This document shows positions 9,101 through 16,399 of a DNA stretch of 54,858 nucleotides, in pieces. The translations under genes and the position numbers were made by a program. The notes beneath the pieces were generated by a model, which was not told the origin of the DNA, ran no database searches, and worked only from the letters and a program-made list of their open reading frames with translations. Origin of the DNA: Chlorobiota bacterium (GTDB lineage: Bacteria > Bacteroidota > Bacteroidia > Bacteroidales > JAADGE01); NCBI GenBank assembly GCA_013152535.1, contig JAADGE010000028.1, positions 1 to 54,858 on the forward strand, given 5' to 3'. Positions within the stretch are counted from its first letter, which is position 1. Each line of letters opens with the position of its first letter.

Positions 9101-10780
9101 GAAAACGATACAATCGGAAAGAAAATTAAAACAAATTTTGAAGACGGCTATTATTGGGCAAAATTTAAGGTAAATAATGTTAAATTTGAAAAACCTATAC
9201 CGAAAAAACAACCCAAAAAGAAGTCGGGGCAAATTTTATTATACGGAACTGTTGAAGATGCAATTTTTAAATCATATATTTTTGAATGTCAAACAGGAGA
9301 GGCTGACGGCAACTATTGGGCAATAATTGATTTAGATTTCGACACTGTTGATTTTTCTAATACAATGAACCCAAAGCCTGAAACTGATGATAATAAAATT
9401 CTGATACAAGGCAGCATAAACGAAACCGGTTTGTTTTCCTCTGATATTGATAATAAGCATAATTTTGAAACAACTTTACCTCAAGGAAAATATTGGACTA
9501 TTTTTGAAATTGAAGGAGAAGATGCAAAACTTTATCCTCAAATAAATCTTGAACCGAAATTGCAGGATAAACAAAAAGTTGTTGAAGGAACTGTTTGGAT
9601 AGATAAATATACGGGTGAAATAAAATTTGACCCGAAAAAGAACAGAGATGATCATCGACACCATGCAATTGATGCAATAACTATTGCACTTACGGAACAA
9701 TCTTATTTGCAAAAATTAAGCACATATAATGCACAATTAGATGAAAAAAGAAGAGGCAAAGCGAAAAAACCGACTTTTGAAATGCCTTGGGACAATTTCT
9801 ATAACGATGCAAAAAAAGCAGCTTCCGAAATGCTGATTTCGCATAAAGCAAATAATAAGGTCTTAACAAAAATTAATAAAGTAATTCATAAAAATGGAAG
9901 AACATATACAAGTAAAGGCTATGCTGCCGGAGGGCAATTACATAAAGAAAACGTTTACGGGAAACGCCAAACTCCCGGTAGTAAAAAACCGTATTATCAT
10001 ATCCGTAAATCGGTAGAAAGCTTAACTACCGATAAACAAATTGATAAAATAGTTGACGGAAAAATAAGAGCAATTATCCTACATGGAAAAGCACAAGAAA
10101 AAAGAATAAAAAAAGAAATTGATGAATTAAACAAACAGTTTAAAAAAGCAAAAACAGATTTTGAAAAAGCAGAAATTCAAAAGCAAATAAAACAAAAACA
10201 ACAAGACATAAAAATGTTATTTTCTTTGCCGAATAAAAATGGAGAACGGGTTCCGATAAAAAAAGTGAGGGTAAAAGAAAATCTCGGTAATATGATGCAA
10301 CTGAAAGATAAAAAGGTGTTTGCAGAAAAGAAAGGCAAAGAAGTTGAGCTAAACCAATATGTTAACCCGCGAAATAACCACCATGTTGCCATATATAAAA
10401 ATACGGAAGGGGAATTATTTGAAAAAGTCGTTACATTTTGGGAAGCCGTAGAGCGTAAAAAAGAAGGATTATCCGTTATTGATAAAAACCCGACAGAAGG
10501 CAGTGTATTTGTTACATCTTTAGAAATTAACGATATGTTTTTATTAGGGATAAATGAAGACAATATTAATTGGGAAAATCCGAATTATTCAGATTTAACA
10601 AAATACATTTACAGAGTACAAAAAGTATCATCAAGTTATTATACGTTCAGACATCATCTTGCGTCAAAACTTGATAATTCAAAGCAAGAAATTAGTTTGC
10701 AAAGTTTTAAAGCATGGCAGGAAGTAAACCCGATTAAAGTGAATATTGATATACTCGGCAGAATATCAAAAGTTGATTGA
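6140..10780 (+). CDS. cas9: CRISPR-associated endonuclease Cas9, type II-C, with a five-unit repeat insertion
   Basis: RNA-guided DNA endonuclease. RuvC-I is ILGLDLGTNSIGWAVV with Asp8. The arginine-rich bridge helix is NAARRESRQSRRGFYRHRLR. RuvC-II is KIKVELGRN with Glu648. The HNH motif QIEHIFPRS has His734 and is followed by NGLKGNKTPY. RuvC-III is HRHHAIDA with His1175 and Asp1178. All catalytic residues are present, so it should be active. At 1546 residues it is long even for Bacteroidota II-C Cas9. Between LRHLWGLN (around Trp858) and RuvC-III lie about 290 extra residues made of five tandem units. Their G-x-Y-W cores have Trp886, 949, 1006, 1060 and 1119, and each core is followed by an I-x-hydrophobic-x-G strand. 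The remaining C-terminal region (about 1200-1546) is the WED/PAM-interacting part. The tracrRNA gene is divergent upstream, and the array lies downstream beyond a transposase. Confidence 0.97.
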   Translation: MAKILGLDLGTNSIGWAVVDDEKKQILGTGIRIFPEGVVAKTIGTGDREVSKNAARRESRQSRRGFYRHRLRRIKLLETLIEFKMCPLTGKELKQWKQYDKKKGQAGKTFPSSEEFNKWLKLNPYKLRAKALNNDISLFELGRIFYHLIQRRGFLSNRKGNEEGKIFSGKDNMTGIDETNKQIKDKTLGTYLNSVIPKEYEPYKNIIDKNGKELRARGRYTLRDMYVDEFEKIWQRQSKQLGLNSIQKEVKKESIISGSIYNKRNKHRIKNLQKSKGKENVEIKGNILTIKEHIHLKEYLAGKIYYDDEGNLKHKSQDSVLFYQRPLRSQKGLLAKCSLEGRKFYDKKDKRWRTAGPTPCPLSHPEFEEFRALQFINNIEYGIKKRLDENQRLILLNLFNRKDTNFDFKLIPKELKLTYETFNYADDLKAPGNYTNAKLSKLFNPDIWEKHKENIWHCFYFYSDNDKLINKLKTDFGLEEKNEEKAAKIKLKDDYANVSLKAIRNITPFLKKGYKLSDAVLLGGVRNAFKTTDTENKPYDRWENFNNEHEKIEKDIIRINKDKKNKEGDAVKKIKEYLHNNCGFEKDDKNFKKLYHHSQEIEQKKIQDKLDKIENLRNPIVQQGLNELRRLVNTLIDEHGKFDKIKVELGRNLKMGKKQRQETEFKIRDNNKKNEEAREKLSEYGLAHSRENIQKYLLWKEIEDRSGTAKCPYTGKTINISDLLGKENKFQIEHIFPRSTSLDDSFANKTFCDAKFNGLKGNKTPYNFYKKNNDAKLWGGAKSWDEIKQRAFKLLPYKKAKRFTAEKVDEKAGGFIERQLNDTRYMSKKAKEILSQICPKDNIRVMPGSVTSELRHLWGLNNILQPVEILDFKEAKINIDKLEKHWVVFDEKGEVLSFYPIHNEKPNLKPNEITISGYLNNKGEFSSKYIALKSVYEELKGDNFKGEYWKKLKLSNKPLQTVKIFTDKPAVDDDEIVLRGKVAKKYFENDTIGKKIKTNFEDGYYWAKFKVNNVKFEKPIPKKQPKKKSGQILLYGTVEDAIFKSYIFECQTGEADGNYWAIIDLDFDTVDFSNTMNPKPETDDNKILIQGSINETGLFSSDIDNKHNFETTLPQGKYWTIFEIEGEDAKLYPQINLEPKLQDKQKVVEGTVWIDKYTGEIKFDPKKNRDDHRHHAIDAITIALTEQSYLQKLSTYNAQLDEKRRGKAKKPTFEMPWDNFYNDAKKAASEMLISHKANNKVLTKINKVIHKNGRTYTSKGYAAGGQLHKENVYGKRQTPGSKKPYYHIRKSVESLTTDKQIDKIVDGKIRAIILHGKAQEKRIKKEIDELNKQFKKAKTDFEKAEIQKQIKQKQQDIKMLFSLPNKNGERVPIKKVRVKENLGNMMQLKDKKVFAEKKGKEVELNQYVNPRNNHHVAIYKNTEGELFEKVVTFWEAVERKKEGLSVIDKNPTEGSVFVTSLEINDMFLLGINEDNINWENPNYSDLTKYIYRVQKVSSSYYTFRHHLASKLDNSKQEISLQSFKAWQEVNPIKVNIDILGRISKVD

Positions 10781-10795
10781 TTCCGGAATGAATCT

Positions 10796-10828
10796 ATCCC
10801 TGTCAGGGTTAACAACCATGACAGGGAT
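10796..10828. repeat. REP-like palindrome, copy 1 (between cas9 and the RAYT gene)
   Basis: A 33-nt palindrome with 15-nt arms (ATCCCTGTCAGGGTT and its complement, one mismatch) and a 3-nt loop. The pairing extends two more bases on each side. It begins 15 bases after the cas9 stop and could also act as its transcription end. It shares length and sequence with the copies at 11099 and 11526. Confidence 0.8.
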
Positions 10829-10864
10829 AGACGGTTGTTTGTAATAATGAAATAAGTAAAAAAG

Positions 10865-11503
10865 ATGTCTCAAAAGATTATACCCATAGAGTACGATAAA
10901 TTTTATCATATATATAATCAAGCCGTAAGCAGAGAAAACCTTTTTCGTGAAAAAGCAAATTATGAATATTTTTTGAAACAATATGATAAATATATAGAAC
11001 CGATTGCTGAAACTTTTGCTTGGTGTTTAATGCCGAATCATTTTCATATATTGGTGAGAATAAAAGAAGAAAATGAAATTGATAGAATGAATTTGCCTAT
11101 CACTGTCAGGGTTGTCAACCCTGACAGTGATTATTCAAATATTAAAATAAAGCAGCCGTCAAAGTATTTTTCAGATTTATTTAATTCATATACGCAGGCA
11201 TATAACAAGAAATATAATCGAAGCGGAACTTTATTTAAACGTCCTTTCAGAAGAATATGGGTTGATAATGAAAAATATTATAAGAATTTAGTAATTTATA
11301 TTCACAATAACCCCGTGCATCACGGGTTTATGGAAAGTATTATTGAGTATCCTTGGACATCTTACCTTACCGTATGTTCTGAAAGACCGACAAAATTATT
11401 AAGAAAAGAAGTTTTGAATTGGTTTGGTGATATTGATAATTTTGTATTTTTACATAAAAATGAAGATAATAATAACGGAATTGAAAAGTATCTTATTGAC
11501 TGA
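10865..11503 (+). mobile_element. REP-associated tyrosine transposase (RAYT, Y1/IS200-like family) CDS
   Basis: Single-strand DNA transposase of the HUH/Y1 family, the enzyme thought to mobilise REP palindromes. In 212 residues the N-terminal YHIYNQAVSRENLF is typical of RAYTs. The HUH metal-binding motif appears as MPNHFHILV around residue 60. The catalytic tyrosine is expected in the helix FNSYTQAYNKKY, followed by GTLFKRPFRR. It is flanked by 33-nt palindromes at 10796 and 11526 and has a third in frame inside its own coding sequence (residues 79-89). No target duplication or IS ends are evident. It is a single-copy, domesticated-type gene rather than an insertion sequence. Its position splits cas9 from the array, and no link to CRISPR function is shown by sequence. 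Confidence 0.88.
11099..11131. repeat. REP-like palindrome, copy 2, inside the RAYT coding sequence
   Basis: Perfect 15-bp arms (ATCACTGTCAGGGTT and its complement) around the loop GTC. The 33 nt are exactly 11 codons in frame and encode ITVRVVNPDSD, so the reading frame survives. It lies in the segment after the HUH motif, away from the catalytic motifs. Confidence 0.85.
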
Positions 11504-11525
11504 GATATTAAAATTCCTGAATAAA

Positions 11526-11558
11526 ATCCCTGTCAGGGTTTCAAACCCTGACAGGGAT
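11526..11558. repeat. REP-like palindrome, copy 3 (downstream of RAYT)
   Basis: Perfect palindrome of 16-nt arms (ATCCCTGTCAGGGTTT and complement) around one C, 33 nt in all. It starts 23 bases after the RAYT stop codon. With copy 1 it brackets the transposase gene, the usual REP/RAYT arrangement. It may also terminate transcription of the transposase gene. Confidence 0.85.
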
Positions 11559-11576
11559 AAAAAATAAAAGATGTTT

Positions 11577-11702
11577 TTTGTTCTTTGAAATAATGAAAAA
11601 AGGAAATATTATAAAACCGGATATATCCGACAGTTATTGAGGTTGTGGTTTGATAACGAAAGATTCCAACTCAATGTTTTAAATTATCAATTTAAAACAT
11701 TG
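11577..11702 (+). ncRNA. Candidate stand-alone crRNA-like unit at the left edge of the array
   Basis: Positions 11577-11612 align with the array repeat at about 21 of 36 bases, with the first twelve best conserved. They keep the promoter TTTG-N19-TATTAT (11584-11612). A 29-nt spacer-like stretch follows, then at 11642 a degenerate repeat. Its first 16 nt are identical to the array repeat and match 19 of the first 20. Beyond that the promoter half is lost. In its place a perfect 14-bp hairpin (CAATGTTTTAAATT-ATC-complement, 11672-11702) follows. The phase (65 bp between the two TTTG boxes) fits the array. It is either a decayed old end of the array or a dedicated guide RNA. The guide-like stretch has no clear target within the window by eye. 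Confidence 0.5.
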
Positions 11703-11721
11703 CAACAATATCTAATTCGTA

Positions 11722-13471
11722 GTTGTGGTTTGATAACAAAAGGAAAAGGGATATATTTTTGCATTCATAAAAGGATATAAACCTGCAGTTGTGGTTTGAT
11801 AACAAAAGGAAAAGGGATATATTTAAATCTTACAATAATGTATTACATTTGTTGTTGTGGTTTGATAACAAAAGGAAAAGGGATATATTAGACATGCAGT
11901 CAGACAGTTGGCTTTCAAGTTGTGGTTTGATAACAAAAGGAAAAGGGATATATTCCGTTGAAGTTTCATCTGTTCACGATACACGTTGTGGTTTGATAAC
12001 AAAAGGAAAAGGGATATATTGAATAGAAAAATTACTCAAATGGTTGTTAAGTTGTGGTTTGATAACAAAAGGAAAAGGGATATATTGTATTTTTCACGTG
12101 GTTGGGTCAATGGTCAGTTGTGGTTTGATAACAAAAGGAAAAGGGATATATTATATAGTTATAGATACTATTACATCTTTAGGTTGTGGTTTGATAACAA
12201 AAGGAAAAGGGATATATTAGTTTAATGTTTATGAATAATCTTGACATAGTTGTGGTTTGATAACAAAAGGAAAAGGGATATATTTGCCACCCATTAGTAT
12301 CTTCTTCTCTGTTTGTTGTGGTTTGATAACAAAAGGAAAAGGGATATATTAAAACGTGTTCCTGTTATCCGCCCGCAGCGTTGTGGTTTGATAACAAAAG
12401 GAAAAGGGATATATTTATATTTTGCTTGATAATGTTCAATATACAGTTGTGGTTTGATAACAAAAGGAAAAGGGATATATTAAAGAATTGATATATTTAT
12501 CAATCCTTTTAGTTGTGGTTTGATAACAAAAGGAAAAGGGATATATTTAAATCAATAAATTATCCGGCTAAAATCAAGTTGTGGTTTGATAACAAAAGGA
12601 AAAGGGATATATTGGCAGTTCAACGGTCATGCTAAAAAATGGAGTTGTGGTTTGATAACAAAAGGAAAAGGGATATATTAAACGTGCCGCCCTTCAATTT
12701 GGAGTAGGTGTTGTGGTTTGATAACAAAAGGAAAAGGGATATATTTTTGGTTCTTTAATTGTATCACAGTCTGCTGTTGTGGTTTGATAACAAAAGGAAA
12801 AGGGATATATTTGTGCCTTAGAAATATAAGAAGAAAATAAAGTTGTGGTTTGATAACAAAAGGAAAAGGGATATATTAACTGCATTAACAGTACCTGTAC
12901 TATTACTGTTGTGGTTTGATAACAAAAGGAAAAGGGATATATTAAAAAACAAGCAAACAACAACGGAACCGGAGTTGTGGTTTGATAACAAAAGGAAAAG
13001 GGATATATTTCTATTTACAAGATATTTTCCAATTTCCTTGTTGTGGTTTGATAACAAAAGGAAAAGGGATATATTTTTTTCTTTTTCTTTCCATCGCCTT
13101 TTCGTGTTGTGGTTTGATAACAAAAGGAAAAGGGATATATTTCTTCATAATTTAGAATGTCATATGTTTTAGTTGTGGTTTGATAACAAAAGGAAAAGGG
13201 ATATATTGTTTCCTGAAATAAATTACACGGAAAGATTGTTGTGGTTTGATAACAAAAGGAAAAGGGATATATTATAAATTAAATTGTCCATTCGTCATCT
13301 TCAGTTGTGGTTTGATAACAAAAGGAAAAGGGATATATTCATCTTTAACTGTGTATAAATCTCTCCTTGGTTGTGGTTTGATAACAAAAGGAAAAGGGAT
13401 ATATTAACCTGCTACAATCTTATCGGGAGTGTACGGTTGTGGTTTGATAACAAAAGGAAAAGGGATATATT
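11722..13471 (+). CRISPR. CRISPR array, type II-C: 27 identical 36-nt repeats, 26 spacers
   Basis: Repeats of 36 nt beginning GTTGTGGTTTGATAAC and ending GGGATATATT recur every 66 bp (two intervals are 65 bp, at the third and tenth spacers). The first starts at 11722 and the last at 13436, and all copies look identical. All 26 spacers (24 of 30 nt, two of 29 nt) differ. The strand is set by the GTTGTG start shared with Bacteroides II-C repeats and by pairing of the first 24 nt with the tracrRNA. Inside each repeat TTTG (positions 8-11) and TATATT (31-36) are 19 nt apart, a Bacteroidota promoter. Transcription would then start a few nt into each spacer, leaving a guide of about 22-25 nt. The degenerate repeat on the left suggests the older end is there, with new spacers possibly added at the cas2-cas1 side. 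Confidence 0.98.
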
Positions 13472-13650
13472 ATATTGTTAAATAACTTTATAATATTCAC
13501 CGAATTACAACAGAAACGCGAGAATAAAAATGATGCTTTTACAGTTTTTTTAAATATTTGTATTCGTTTTTTTATTTATAAAAAAAGATATATCCTTTAA
13601 AAATTCTCGTTCGATTAAAAAAAATCGTTCGGGGATTTTTTTTGAATAAG
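13472..13650. other. AT-rich flank between the last repeat and cas2 (possible leader)
   Basis: These 179 bases hold no gene. They are strongly AT-rich with long T and A runs and an imperfect CGATT/AATCG stem near 13607-13628. They touch the end of the array that lacks degenerate repeats and lie beside cas2-cas1, so they may include the leader used for spacer acquisition. No second copy of the repeat is seen here. Confidence 0.35.
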
Positions 13651-13989
13651 TTAAAAAATTTCCAGTTGCATCGGGGCGTTTTCGAGCGGAATCTCTTTTT
13701 TGCCCCAAAAATTTACAATATTTCCGTATTGCTTGTCGGTAACCGGTAAAATATTGATATGCCCTAATTCGGGTATGCCTTTTTCAACTCGTTTTATATG
13801 AACGTTCATACTTTCGCGACTTGCACAATGGCGTACATAAACAGAATATTGCATCATTGAAAATCCGTCGTCAAGCAGGGATTTGCGAAATTTGGAAGCT
13901 CGGCGTCTTTCTTTTTTTGTTGTAGTCGGTAAATCAAAAAATACAAATAACCACATAATTCTATAGGCATTTAGTCTGGTTTGATGCAT
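13651..13989 (-). CDS. cas2: CRISPR-associated endoribonuclease/adaptation protein Cas2
   Basis: Small dimeric ferredoxin-fold protein that bridges two Cas1 dimers in the spacer-integration complex. The 112 residues show the Cas2 start strand YRIMWLFVFFDLPTTTKKERR with the conserved Asp, then FRKSLLDDGFSMMQYSVYVRHC, and the C-terminal half INILPVTDKQYGNIVNFWG, as in type II Cas2 proteins. It follows cas1 by six bases on the same strand, so the two are cotranscribed leftward, convergent with the array. Confidence 0.96.
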   Translation of the reverse strand: MHQTRLNAYRIMWLFVFFDLPTTTKKERRRASKFRKSLLDDGFSMMQYSVYVRHCASRESMNVHIKRVEKGIPELGHINILPVTDKQYGNIVNFWGKKEIPLENAPMQLEIF

Positions 13990-13995
13990 TGTAAT

Positions 13996-14883
13996 TTATT
14001 TAAACACAGGATAAGCAATATTTTTAGTTTCTCCTTTATAACATTTTACCAAAGATGCCGTTGTCATACTTAATCCTACAGATAATGGTCGAGTAACTTT
14101 CTTAAATCGGGTATCCGTTGTAAGAACATTCATTAAATCAAATTTTATTTCTTTTGTTAAGTCTTTATAATCGGGAAATTTTGCAAAAGTTTCTTTTACA
14201 ATCCTGTCGGCAAAAGGGCGGTAAGGTTCCATAATATCATCAGCTAAACGGTAAGCATTATATTTATTTCTGTGATGAATGCCCAATGCAGGCAGCAGTC
14301 CTGAACCTACAATGGATTTTGCCGTTGCAGAACGTAATATCGTATAACAGAAATTCAGCATTGAATTCGGTTGTTTGCCGTCTTTGTGCCGGATAAAATT
14401 ATTGAACAATTGATTCCAATAAATACGTGCTGCATACGATTCTCTGTTTGTAGTATCTCCGCTTTTTACATGTTTGGATATTTCTCTTAAAGCGTTTCCG
14501 TTTTTCTTAAAATAATCTAAAGCAGCTGCTTGATTTTGTATTTTTGCCTTTATGGTTTGCTGCCACAGGTTTTTTTTCAGAGGTTCGCTTGCTTTTAATT
14601 GAGCATCTGCATGTTGTCCGTGTAAATGATGCGATTCAAAGTTAATCATCATAGAAGTCGGCATGTGCTTGTCATTGCAGAAAATAACGGCAGTATTATT
14701 TTTGGAAAATAATTGCATAACCGAATGGGTGTATGTAATTTGCTTATTATCAAAGATAATGTAACCAATGTCTTCGGCAGCTATCATTCTTTCTTTATCA
14801 ATTATTTTGTCTTTTACATATAGCTGTTTGTTTTTAACAAAAAGGTGGTAGGGGTTTACGAAAAAAAGAGTTCTTTTCAGCAT
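13996..14883 (-). CDS. cas1: CRISPR-associated integrase Cas1 (type II)
   Basis: Metal-dependent integrase that inserts new spacers. The 295 residues match subtype II Cas1: N-terminal MLKRTLFFVNPYHLFVKNKQLYVKD beta domain (key residues NPYHL), AAEDIGYIIFDNKQITYTHS, a helical domain containing YAARIYWNQLF with the metal-ligand region, GSGLLPALGIHHRNKYNAY with the catalytic His, and LADDIMEPYRPFADRIV with conserved Asp/Glu. Full length. With cas2 and cas9 but no csn2 or cas4, this assigns the locus to II-C. The 256 bases upstream show no gene. Confidence 0.97.
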   Translation of the reverse strand: MLKRTLFFVNPYHLFVKNKQLYVKDKIIDKERMIAAEDIGYIIFDNKQITYTHSVMQLFSKNNTAVIFCNDKHMPTSMMINFESHHLHGQHADAQLKASEPLKKNLWQQTIKAKIQNQAAALDYFKKNGNALREISKHVKSGDTTNRESYAARIYWNQLFNNFIRHKDGKQPNSMLNFCYTILRSATAKSIVGSGLLPALGIHHRNKYNAYRLADDIMEPYRPFADRIVKETFAKFPDYKDLTKEIKFDLMNVLTTDTRFKKVTRPLSVGLSMTTASLVKCYKGETKNIAYPVFK

Positions 14884-15139
14884 GATGTTGATTTTTAATT
14901 ATTTAAAAACTACATAAATTATGCCGACCTTTAAAAGAACGAAATTATAATCTCATTTTACTCATCTGCATATCTTGGTTGAATACTAAAACAATATTTT
15001 TTTTAACTCAAATATTTCCGAAATTTTGAATAAAGTATATTCCCGAAGTAAAACAATTAAATGTATAATTGCTTGATTTTAAAATAAGCAGAAAAATAAA
15101 TTTGGATTAGAACACAGAAGGTTAATGAAAAGTAAATTT

Positions 15140-16360
15140 TTAAAAAATAATCGAAAGCAAATCAATATCTTTGTAGTCCATATCAAATTTCTTTGCTAAG
15201 CGTTCGTTTGTTAAAATGCCCTCGTAAATATATGCACCGTATTTTAATTCCGGAATGTTATGAATAATATTCGGAATGGTTTTTTCTAAACTTATTTTTT
15301 GCAATAAAGGAAATGTTGTGTTACTGAGTGCTATCGAAGCTGTTCGTGCAGCTTTTGAGGCAATATTAGGCACACAATAATGAATGACACCGTGAGTTTC
15401 AAAAGCCGGATTTCCGAGATGCGTAACTTTAGAGGTGGCAATACAAGATGCACTGTCGGTATTCAAATCGATAATCACGGAACCTTTTTTCATTTCAGCA
15501 ATCATTTTTTCGGAAATAATAAATAGATTTTCATCATTTGTATTTTCTGCAGCAGCTATCAAAACATCCGCAGTTTTTAATGCTTTTGAAATTATTTCGT
15601 TTTGAAAAACAGAAGTGTAAAGTTGAATGCCTAATGTATTTTTCAGATTTTGTAATCGGAATAAAGAGTTATCAAAAACTTTTACCTGTGCACCGAGAGC
15701 AGCGGCAGCTCTTGCTGCATATTCTCCGGCGGTTCCTGCACCAAAAACAAGTACTTTCGCAGCAGGAATACCGGTTATTCCGCCTAATAAAATACCTTTA
15801 CCGGTAATCGGATTACTTAAATATTCACTTGCAGTGTTTATTGCCAAAATTCCGGAAATTTCACTCATAGTCTGAACATAAGGATGAAATTCATCATTAT
15901 TTTTTATCAGCTCTAATCCGATGCAGGTCATTTTCTTTGCTTTTAAAGCATTAATTTTTTGAGCTGTTTGTGTATTATAATGTAATGCGGAAATTAATAA
16001 TTGATTTCCGGTGAGAAGTTTTATTTCATTCGATTCAATTGGTGCAACTTTTAATAAAATTTCGGATGCAAAAACTTTTTTCCTGTCTTCAATAACGGCA
16101 CCGGCTTTTACGTAATCGGTATCCTGCCACCGGCTTCGTAATCCTGCACCGGCTTCTATAACAATATGATGTCCTTCTTTACAAAGCTGTTTTACAGCTT
16201 GCGGGCTTAACACAATGCGATTTTCGTATTTATCTGATTCTTTAGGAATTCCGACTGTTAAAATACGTCTGTTCTTTTTTTCTTCCAGCATTTCTGCTTG
16301 CGGCATTAATTGTTCACTATATGAGAATTGTCCTGAAGGATTTTGAGAAAAAGAGGTCAT
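15140..16360 (-). CDS. ald: Alanine dehydrogenase / NAD(P) transhydrogenase-alpha family protein
   Basis: NAD-dependent enzyme that interconverts alanine and pyruvate plus ammonia. Family features in 406 residues: the substrate-binding N-domain LTVGIPKESDKYENRIVLSP with conserved Lys and Arg, HHIVIEAGAGLRSRWQDTDY, the catalytic-His segment LLISALHYNTQ, the NAD-binding Rossmann loop VLVFGAGTAGEYAARAA, and KGSVIIDLNTD. About 30 residues precede the usual start, an extension also seen in other Bacteroidota members. It is the last gene of a porX-tsaE-ald run, an order that recurs in the phylum. Function in the alanine direction is inferred from the family. Confidence 0.85.
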   Translation of the reverse strand: MTSFSQNPSGQFSYSEQLMPQAEMLEEKKNRRILTVGIPKESDKYENRIVLSPQAVKQLCKEGHHIVIEAGAGLRSRWQDTDYVKAGAVIEDRKKVFASEILLKVAPIESNEIKLLTGNQLLISALHYNTQTAQKINALKAKKMTCIGLELIKNNDEFHPYVQTMSEISGILAINTASEYLSNPITGKGILLGGITGIPAAKVLVFGAGTAGEYAARAAAALGAQVKVFDNSLFRLQNLKNTLGIQLYTSVFQNEIISKALKTADVLIAAAENTNDENLFIISEKMIAEMKKGSVIIDLNTDSASCIATSKVTHLGNPAFETHGVIHYCVPNIASKAARTASIALSNTTFPLLQKISLEKTIPNIIHNIPELKYGAYIYEGILTNERLAKKFDMDYKDIDLLSIIF

Positions 16361-16399
16361 GTTGTATTACATTTTTAAGAATTGTTGTTTGGTAAATGG

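Noticed and set aside
10766-10981. Leftward 71-codon frame over the cas9 end and RAYT start
   Set aside because: It reads through a REP palindrome and antisense to two real genes, with no family resemblance.
11642-11657. Degenerate repeat read on the minus strand as the tracrRNA anti-repeat
   Set aside because: The minus-strand copy pairs with 16 nt of the repeat, but what follows lacks a nexus and a terminator with T-run. The locus at 5987-6080 has all tracrRNA parts.
11789-13172. Open reading frames across the CRISPR array on both strands
   Set aside because: Their products are periodic copies of the translated repeat (for example LWFDNKRKRDI and YPFSFCYQTTT); they exist only because the repeat lacks stops in those frames.
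11758-13435. Self-targeting spacers
   Set aside because: I compared the 26 spacers by eye with the rest of the window and saw no full-length match; a proper search is needed for other genomes.
13600-13640. Possible terminator between the array and cas2
   Set aside because: The CGATT/AATCG stem is only five pairs and A/T-rich; not convincing on either strand.
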